DNA of 64,000 bases from Turbatrix aceti (Eukaryota; Nematoda; Chromadorea; Rhabditida; Panagrolaimidae), in contig OZ017769.1 of assembly GCA_963969345.1 (NCBI GenBank), positions 7,505,725-7,569,724 on the forward strand, in the 5' to 3' direction. The stretch's first letter is position 1; each line of letters opens with the position of its first letter. The notes beneath the pieces were generated by a model. The model did no database searches and was not told the origin of the DNA. It saw nothing but the letters and a program-made list of their open reading frames with translations. Position numbers and translations under genes: made by a program. Positions 56,270 to 64,000 of this stretch are shown here, piece after piece.

Positions 56270-58227
56270 CTGTAACCGTAAAACTGTTTTAGCGGCTTCT
56301 GATGAATGTGAAAGCCGTAAAAGTGACAAATGCAAATCGACGCGGGTCAAACGCGGTGCTTTTCAATCGACGAAAACAACACAAAAATTATCGCAAACTC
56401 ATAAAAAAGTACACGACAGGATGCATTGGCGGCAACCAGGGAAACGTACGCAGCGTGCGTGCATTTTTCGAGACGCAATTTTGCCGGCGGCCTGATTTTG
56501 AGGCCGGTTTTATGCCTTACGTTACGCGAAAAATCTGATTTCTTTGTTTTGTAAGCATTCATCACCAACGATACACACAGGGAAGTCCGAAGACGGTCCG
56601 GGGTTGTCGAGATTGTTTGAGGCGCCGGAAGCGGCATCTTGGTGTCGGCAATACCGTTCAAAATGACAGGAATACGAAGAGCCTCCATTTTCATGGCAAT
56701 TTTGCGGCGGAACGAAAAAGGAACGATCGACAAAAGAAGCGCCAATCGAAACGAAAGGAACAACAGTTTTTTGTGGAGGGGACATTTAAAAAATTTTTTT
56801 ATTTATACATGCAAAAAATTTGTGATTTTTTCCATTCTGTAAGTTCATAAAAGCTGATTTGACACTTGAAAATATGTATCCAAATGGAACTAAAAAATTC
56901 ATGCTTACATTAGTAATTGCTAATATGTATTCCCATTTAGCTGCCAGAAAAAAAGTGCGCAACATGCGCGCAGCCTTCTTCTATAATTTTTTTTCACACG
57001 AGGACGACAACAAAATTGCTCTGCTCTGGATGAAGCCTTTCGAAAACGTTTTTTTTTCACGGCGACTTCAATGAGCATCCATTCATCGCATTGATGGGGT
57101 GAGCACAACACCATCACATGAGATAAACAAAGCATGTGGTTTGGCGCTGTTGCAATTTTTATGACCTAATTGACAGGTCTTCTATTTATTTTTTGTGTAT
57201 ATGCATGTCTGCTTTGTCCTTTAGAATATGTATTCCGTAAATAAAATTGCTTTCCACGTTCCCGTTCCCGTTCCGTTCCCGTTCATCATCATCATCATCG
57301 TCTGCATAGGACATGCAAAAGTTATTATTTTCATATTCATACACGATAGGTTTTCGACCAAAAGGTGGACTGCACAACGTGTTTTTTTCCAAGGCTTTAT
57401 CACTTATCACCTTGCAAAAGCCTGGGGCGAAGTATAACTAACAACTGCTGGTAATTACCATGCCTTCCTCCCACATGGCAGCGGCGCCTGTCAACACTGT
57501 CCGGCAGGTGCATGTGCCGGCTGCTAACCGCTCTGGACCAAAATTGGATGGCCCAAAATTAGAAGAAAAAAAACTAAGCACGAGTTCGCGAAGCATTTAT
57601 ACGATTATAAGCAACGCCCTCCGAGGTCTTAACAAGATGTTTTGATCGGCAGAAACAAGTCGTTGCAGGAGAACGAAACAGTAGGGTGTTACGATTACAG
57701 TCGGAATCAGGAATCGTATCTCGTATCTCGCACGGAAGGAATCATTTGTTTGCGATTGGATTTTATATGCGGCTGGTCCTGGTGCGAAAAAAAAGTTGAG
57801 AGCGTTTTTGAATTTTGTGATCTTGGCTTTCTTCTTTCTGGTCGGCGGGTTTTTCAAATCTGATCGTTGTTGTTTTCTACGCTTTGTTTTGACTTCAAGT
57901 TCTCCTGGCCGTAAGACTCCAGTCTTACACGTTTACTCCTCAAGTCGTTGTCAAGGCAATGTGTCAGTCAGATGGCAGAGCAGCAGCAACAACAAAGTAA
58001 AGTAGGTTTTTGCTTTGGCAGTCTGGTAATCTTTTTTTTGTCGGTATACCGCTGCTCACTCAATTGCCACTCCTCCCTCACGTTTTTTTTCTTCTTAGTT
58101 TCTCGCACGCGACGGCGGCGTGTGTGCCTTTTCCAAGTCGTTCCCTTCTGCCAATAAGCCACTCGCTCGCTTATCATCCCTGGTCTTTTAGCGGCGTTCT
58201 CCACGCAAGGCCGCTTCCGTCGACTAC
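56270..58227. other. Divergent promoter region between AMFR and CSRNP
   Basis: About 2 kb. An open minus-strand frame at about 56575-56705 encodes an unassigned segment, possibly an untranslated or alternative first exon. A (GTTCCC)n-type tract and (CAT)n lie at 57258-57300. Small plus-strand open frames (for example 57460-57645) show no recognisable protein. A splice acceptor (GGTCTTTTAG, 58191) lies 36 nt before the CSRNP ATG. Confidence 0.4.
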
Positions 58228-60318
58228 ATGGCCAAGAGCGCGACGATCTTCGATGCAGCAACCCCGGAGTCATCCCGGTTGCTGCGGACTCGTCGACAAA
58301 ATCTTCGCCTCTTCAGAACGACGGCCATCGATCTCGAGCCTTCAGCCGGTGCCACGGACGCCGAAGGGCCCCCAACAGCGCCGGTTCTCTCATCTCCGAG
58401 GCCCCCAACTTTTCTCTCTTCCGTGAGTGTCACCGAGCTCCAGCCACACCGTCGACCGCTGTTTCCAAAAACAGTCCGTTTTTCCGATGTCGAGGTTTTC
58501 TACTTTGCACGCAACCAGGGCTTTTCCGTCGTGCCCACGTTTGAGGGCGTCAGTTTGGGTGAGTCACGTTTATTTTATTTTATTTTTCATAAATACACGA
58601 CCGGAATTTTTTTACAGGCATGGAAACAAACCATTATCACTCGGAATGCTATCCTCTGAATAAGCACGCCAAAATCAGTCTTCTGCAAACTGTGAGTCAT
58701 TGGGAAAACTGCCACGGGCACAAAAAAAAGGGGGATTAGTTACGTAGTGGTTTTTTGCGAGTCACAGTGCTTTTTGATCCTTCCGAGCCTCAGAATGTGC
58801 CATATTGTGGTCTGTGGCTTACGTTCTCTTTTTTTTTGTTTTTAAAGGCGTGCAAAAAAAGGAGACAGCAATGTTTTAAACTGGTAATTGGCATCATAGA
58901 ACAAAACACCCTGATTGCTAAAAATAGAAGATATTGGCAAATGACGAGCTCTAATTAGTGGACAATGGGGGTGTTTTTCCCCCGCACATTTATCAACTGA
59001 ATGTGACCTTTTTTTCCAGAAAAAAAAGATGCTTTTCATCCGGAAAGTGCTCGAGGAAAATAAGAAATGCAAGATGCCGTCACGCCGGGCCGACTCAACG
59101 CGACGTGCTTCCGGAGCACCTTCTGGGGATCATCTGGAACCAGCTGAAGCCAATATTGAGGCGATTGTGACGTCACTGCTCAGCGAGATGATCGATCAGG
59201 TGGCTGTGAGCTGCGAGGCTGATCGTTACCTCAGCGATGACGATTCCGACAATAATAATGACGTAAGTTCTTTTCAATGGGGTTTATTGAAAAAAATGCC
59301 TGTATGTAAAACATTCTTACATTTTTTTGTTTTTGAGAATTTTTTACGGAAAATAAAATTTTTGAAAAGATGTTAGAATTGATTACAAAAATTTAGGAAT
59401 TGCTTTAAAAAATGTAAAAAAATGTTATAATACTTATTGCCACTTTTTTCATTTTTTGAGATTTTTTCATTTTACCTGTCGAGATTTCAGGTACCCGAAA
59501 TGGACTCGGATTGGGCAGTTCGTCCGCTGGAAAGCAAGGTACGCTACGCGCTTCTGCAGCACTCCAGCGTAGATTGCGACCTCAGCGACAACAAAGCCTG
59601 TCGCCAGATTCGGACCTCCAGAAACCGATGCGGATGCACCTGCAGAGGCCCTATCTGCTCGCCCACCAGGTGCCAATGCGCGCTCAACGGCATCAAATGC
59701 CAGGTCGACCGTGACGGATTTCCCTGTGCGTGCAAGGCCACCGTCTGTGGGAACCCGATGGGCAAGGTCATCTTCGATCCCGCCAGGGTCAGATCTCACT
59801 ACCTGACGACTCTCCAGCGGTTGCGTGATAGCGAGAAATTGGTGAGTTGCTTTTTTCGTACTCCGCACAGGTGTAAAACTTTTTTTTTTCTTCAGTCCAT
59901 CGAGCCGGAGTCCTACCTACCCCACCACATCGTCTTCCCCGACAGCGACGACGAGCACAACGCGTCGACGCCCCAGACGTCGTATTGCCCGACTCCGCCG
60001 TCAGAAGTTTACCTGCAGCCTCGGAATAGTCTCGGTGATCCGAACGCCAACAACGCCGCGCAGACATCAACACCCACGACGAAGACGACGCATCGCAAGT
60101 ACCCCGTCACTCCGACGTACCCCAAGGCTCCGGGAAACCTCGTTCTGGATTCGACGGAGACAAATGGAACCCATGGAGCCCTGCAGAAGTTTTTCCGATC
60201 GGAGGAGAACCGAACCATCCTGAAAAGGCCTTCGATGACGAGCATCGTCATGACACAGAACGTATCGTCTCCCGTTACCAAGCGACCACGGTCCAGAACG
60301 GATCTCTTCAAATTCTGA
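58228..60318 (+). CDS. Cysteine/serine-rich nuclear protein (CSRNP/AXUD1 family)
   Basis: Nuclear DNA-binding protein linked to developmental and stress-induced transcription. Exons 58228-58558, 58618-58691, 59020-59262, 59491-59841, 59896-60318, in phase, 473 aa. The N-terminal conserved block FSDVEVFYFARNQGFSVVP, followed by a short G-x-SLGM element, matches the VTVYYFPRRQGFTSVPxxGGxTLGM signature. The acidic region DDDSDNNND and the RPLESKVRYALLQHS stretch lead into the Cys-rich core (CGCTCRGPICSPTRCQCAL, IKCQVDRDGFPCACKATVCG) followed by NPMGKVIFDPARVRSHYLTTL, the family's hallmark. The C-tail is Ser/Thr/Pro-rich with basic pairs near the end. An acceptor lies 36 nt before the ATG. AATAAA at 60488 fits the 3' end. 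Confidence 0.92.
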
Positions 60319-60901
60319 TCCTACCGAGCCTCATTGAAATCAATCAGTTCTCCAAATTTTAATGAAGTATGCCATTTTAGGGGTTAAAGGGGGTATTTGT
60401 GTTTTGCATTCGCTGCGGGATATCATTTTTTTGGTCCAGTAGGTAAAAATCGTAGTTCAACGCGATTTGGAAGAGAGAAGGACATAAAATAAAAAAATTA
60501 GTACAATTAGAGAATTCGTGCCAAGATACTCACTCGATTTCGGACAGGCGAAGCAGAAGCTGGACGAACTTTTTGTGAACAATGGAATTACTACGATCAC
60601 GAAGGCAGAATCGAGGGAATCGATACGAAAAATAATTTTCCAGTCGAGACCATATCCTTATCGTTTGTGACTGTTCTTTGTTACGGTAGGTAAAAACGTA
60701 GTCCATTGTTGACGGGGGAGTACACTTTTTGTACTTGTATCCCTTGTTTTTGCGGTCTGGCACGCGTAAACATCTACCCGAACTCAACAAAAATGCCATT
60801 TGGTTTTTATTGTTCCGAGACTTGTACTCTGTTGACACAATTTTTTTTCAATTTCAAATACATAAGTGACTGTGAACCTCCAAAAACCATTCACCCCGGG
60901 T
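60319..60901. other. Tail-to-tail spacer between CSRNP and KATNIP
   Basis: Convergent 3' region. AATAAA on the plus strand at 60488-60493 fits CSRNP; TTTATT at 60806-60811 is AATAAA for the minus-strand KATNIP gene, about 90 nt past its stop. A minus-strand open frame at 60530-60838 overlaps that signal and has no recognised homology, so I do not annotate it as a gene. Confidence 0.5.
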
Positions 60902-62977
60902 TCAGCCTATTTCAGCCCGGAGATCAACGTCCAAAATACCAGTCTCGGAGGCCGTACTCATCGGCACTTCTCCGCTGAAGACGATGAGGTCATCCGCAGA
61001 GATGGTTATGTGTCTCACGCCCCGCTCCGGTGTCTTACGGTAGTTGAAGATCCGAATGCGAGAGACAAAGGTCGGGGAGTCAAAGATGACGAAGACCCGG
61101 GCGTAGCGGTTGGGCAGCATCGGCGTCAGCCACATGTGACTCGCTCGAGTTGTGTCGTTCTCGCCGTCGATCAACTTGTCAGACGAGCGTGGATCGTCGC
61201 GCACCGTTGGCAGGATGTTGACGCTCTCCGGGAAGGCTGCTATGTCTGAAACGTGGTTTTTTGAATTAGGGTTCCTCCAATGGCTGTGATTTACTCTGAT
61301 GCCCGAGGGTGATGACGTGGTTGCGTCTGTTGTACAGCTCGATGCCATTGAGGCCGATGTAGTACTCGTCGCCCCAGGTTGAAAGCAACCTGAGCTGGAA
61401 GATAAACGCGTCGACGGATCGCGTGTTTGGCCGCGAAGAAAGCGGACGGAAGAGGTGACAGCGGTCGAAGGTCACGTCTTGGACGTAGTCAAAGTACACG
61501 AAGCCGGGCGCCTTGCGCAGAAGCACTGCGCCGACCACCGCCTTTCCGTTGACGAAGAGCAGCGCTCGTTGGACGCCTGCTAACGAAAGTTCAGGCGAAG
61601 CGTTGTAATTCCAGATTGAAACTCCGGCCAGCGCGACGTTTGCCGGGAACGTGAAAGAGAGCACCGGCTTCGTGGACGCGTTGGCGTCGAAGGGCACTAG
61701 CCACATGTCCGACGGGTTGCACGTCAGGTTCTGGCCGTTTACGAGGCTGAAAGGGTACTGTAGCAATTACGGTAGAAGAGCGCGCACTCCAAACTCACTT
61801 TTTGGGCGTGCCGGTGCAGCGACCTGGTGGCACGTGTGTTGCGTGCACAATCACCTTATCCAGAGGAACGACCGCTCCATTGTTCCCGTAAAACTGCACC
61901 CCGGCAAGCCCGATGCAGGTCGCGTGGCCCCAGTTGGAAGTCAGCTCCATGTGCACGACTTTGCTCTGGAGAGCGCGGTTCTCCGGGTTGAAGGCGACGG
62001 TGCTAGAATCCGCAAAGAGGCCATCCACGTCTCCACAGGCTTCTTCGACGGTTTTTGGCCGTAGGATGCGTTCGTCGGTAAGGCAGTTTTCGGGAGAAGG
62101 CACTGAAATAAAAAAAAAATAAAGCCTCGTTCATAAAACGTTCTCATTGGCATCTAGAAAATTACAAAATGCCTAAATACGAACTTACAGGCATTGGCAT
62201 TGGAAGCATCAAAATCGCCGTGATATGGGTTCATCTGGGATGCCATGGTGGTCACTTCGTACTCTTTTAGGAAAACGTCGTTCTCCGCAATGGCGCTGAG
62301 GATGTCGGGATTGGTGGTGAAGAGTATCGTCTACAAAAGTTTGCATAGCACGAACAATTGTTTCTTGGGGGTCTTACGTCGCCCAGAAGCCTCTGATCTT
62401 CGTTATCAGAGTCAAAAGAACAAGAAATCCTGCCTTCGAAAATCTTGGTATCGTCGAGGGCGACTACCATGTAGCGGACGCCTCGCAGGGCGTGGACGCG
62501 GCTCTCGGCGTAATTCTGAAAACAAAATCGGGTCACCAAAGTTAAATTTAAAACCCAGCTTACCCAAACTCGAATCATGGCAATTGTTTGATCGCATTCG
62601 AGCTCGATAACCACCTTTACAGGCTGTTCGCCATCGTGCGGTCGTTGGCACGCCCAGGCTCGTTTTGGATCGAGTGCCGGGCATCGATCGAGGGTTATAA
62701 GATCTTCGACAGCCCCTACAGTTTCTTTGCCGGTCGTCGAGATTGAGGAATACGCCGCGCGGTTGCCTGTGGCTGTGAAAATCTCGAGTCCGCTGAGGCC
62801 GATGAACGATGGACAGCCCCAGGACTCGGTCAGGTTGAATTCGAGTGTCCGGCCATGAGGCAGCTCCGGGATCGTGAAGCCGTCTTCGGTCGTGCTACAA
62901 ACGATGAAACATTGATAAGGGATTGGATTGAGATTTCAATGGAATGAGGCAACTTACAACTCGTCGTCGGTCGCCAT
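60902..62977 (-). CDS. Katanin-interacting protein homologue (KATNIP/KIAA0556), short form
   Basis: Cilium base and microtubule-associated protein that binds katanin in vertebrates. Exons 62977-62958, 62894-62564, 62515-62378, 62330-62189, 62102-61799, 61746-61295, 61245-60902, in phase, 576 aa; vertebrate KATNIP is roughly 1,600 aa, so only the conserved DUF4457 modules are kept. Repeated module words: SWGCPSFIGLSGLEIF, NWGHATCIGLAGVQFYG, STWGDEYYIGLNGIELY; MWLVPFDAN and MWLTPMLPN; IRIFNYRKTPERGV with ADDLIVFSG. The 5' end is the least certain: the first exon has only seven codons, after an acceptor 19 nt upstream of the ATG, and further N-terminal exons could exist beyond it. In exon 61746-61295 an inner TTTCAG acceptor was chosen because the outer one breaks the frame. 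Confidence 0.87.
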
Positions 62978-64000
62978 GCAGTAGCCAAGTTGTAGGCTAA
63001 AATATCGAGTGCGCGCCGTTGGTCTTCGTTGCCATAGCGATTGTTTGTTTCGCGGCTTGGTTCTACCTACATGTGTATTCCGGAAAACAACTTTGGTTGG
63101 TATGAAAATAACTCAAGTCAAATGTAGACAGGAAACGGTAGTTTGCAGAAGATAACAATTAGATTTTTGTGCGTGCTAAACACCAGAGTACATCTTGCAA
63201 AGTTGCAACCTGCTGCAGAGGGCATGCAATGCATCGAGTTGCCACATGGGCATGTGTAGACTCTGGAGTATGGTAGCAGGGTCTGGATCATATTCAAATT
63301 TTATTTTTTTTGCTTTTTTTAAATTTCGAGACATTTTTGATAATTCTTGCATAAATGTCGTCTAATTTTTTTTTAAAACTGCGTACAGGTGATTGCACCT
63401 TGTTGTTCATTCCTAATATCGGCATTAAATATCTCCACCATGGATCACTCAAAATTCAATGTTACATCGGTAACCCAGGTGACGGTGGCAACAATTAACG
63501 ATTTACATTTAATATTTCCCAGAATGTGACCCTTGTTTACAGAGTCGCGCTTGTATTCATCTCGCGCACCCCTGCCTGACCACCACCACCACCAGCATCA
63601 CCTCTGCTCAGCTCGCTCGGCTGGCGGCAGCCCGTCCCCGTTCCCGCACTTGTACGCGACCGACCGGTGAGGCAGGCGCTTGGTCACCTACCACCCCCAC
63701 CGTTCGGTTGCGCGCAAGGGCGGCGGCTGGCTCGACGCCCCCTCCCTCCTCCTCTGATGTGAGAGGCTTATTCACCTCACCGCAGCTAGCACAAACACGC
63801 GCATGCACCTGTACGCAAAACAACCCGTATCCGGTAAAGCGAAGGGAAAGCGAACGAGAACGCGAACGCTGGTCAGTCGGGGGGTGTCCTCGTGCTGACA
63901 CCCCGACACCAGTCAGTTGAGGACAGCTTTCAGGTAGTGCCATTGATTTTGTGGCGTCGCAGGTGTGACTTTGATTCCGAATTTGTTTTGCGCGTTTTGC
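62978..64000. other. Region upstream of KATNIP
   Basis: About 1 kb at the window edge. I see no exon I can support. Contains (CCACCA)n near 63580 and C-rich stretches between 63680 and 63750, and a GTGTC...GACAC inverted pair at about 63886-63902. It should contain the KATNIP promoter. Confidence 0.4.

Noticed and set aside
57460..57645. Small plus-strand open frame before CSRNP
   Set aside because: No homology recognised, no splice signal joining it in phase to the CSRNP start, and CSRNP has a good start at 58228.
60530..60838. Minus-strand open frame of 102 codons downstream of KATNIP
   Set aside because: It overlaps the likely KATNIP poly(A) signal, lacks a recognised family and does not resemble the KATNIP C-terminus.

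Overview
The window is nuclear DNA of a small-bodied animal, most likely a nematode or a related ecdysozoan. Genes are split by mostly short introns whose acceptors are almost all TTTTCAG or TTTCAG. The content is purely metazoan: UNC-13/Munc13, AP-2, a DMSR-type peptide GPCR, KATNIP, CSRNP, AMFR/gp78 and UPF1. About ten genes carry a good 3' splice acceptor 0-36 nt upstream of the ATG with no cis donor obvious nearby, which is the usual mark of spliced-leader trans-splicing. The species cannot be named from the sequence.

Layout. 0.2-2.0 kb (+): AP-2 transcription factor. 2.1-3.7 kb (-): SLC2-type sugar transporter. 3.9-6.0 kb (-): two adjacent SH2-domain genes. 7.8-8.9 kb (+): NUDT7/8-type Nudix hydrolase with a frame problem in its last exon, followed at 9.1-9.6 kb by a decayed tandem copy. 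12.2-32.3 kb (+): a complete long-form unc-13 gene whose 26 coding exons could be joined in phase (about 1,934 aa: C2A, acidic Tyr-rich linker, C1, C2B, MUN, C2C), with an alternative exon near 22 kb that suggests an internal promoter for a shorter isoform. 33.1-38.2 kb (+): TTC5/STRAP. 39.1-43.7 kb (+): DMSR/SPRR-like neuropeptide GPCR, with the ERH gene nested antisense in its first intron. 43.9-44.7 kb (-): small single-pass membrane protein, unrecognised. 45.0-47.9 kb (-): NSUN2. 49.1-53.4 kb (-): UPF1/SMG-2. 53.7-56.3 kb (-): AMFR/gp78-like E3 ligase only 274 bp upstream of UPF1, a candidate operon. 58.2-60.3 kb (+): CSRNP. 60.9-63.0 kb (-): short KATNIP homologue.

Functions are mostly independent: synaptic vesicle priming (unc-13), peptide signalling (GPCR), RNA surveillance and modification (UPF1, NSUN2, ERH), ER-associated degradation (AMFR), cilium/microtubule biology (KATNIP) and transcription (AP-2, CSRNP, TTC5).

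Between and inside genes lie three families of short AT-rich repeats, each built from one keyword (GAAC/GTTC, GAGTCGA, GAGCGAGC). One is an intact 541-bp element with 12-bp terminal inverted repeats and a TAAAAT target duplication. Exon coordinates were worked out by hand from splice signals, reading phase and remembered family sequences; no alignment or transcript data were used.
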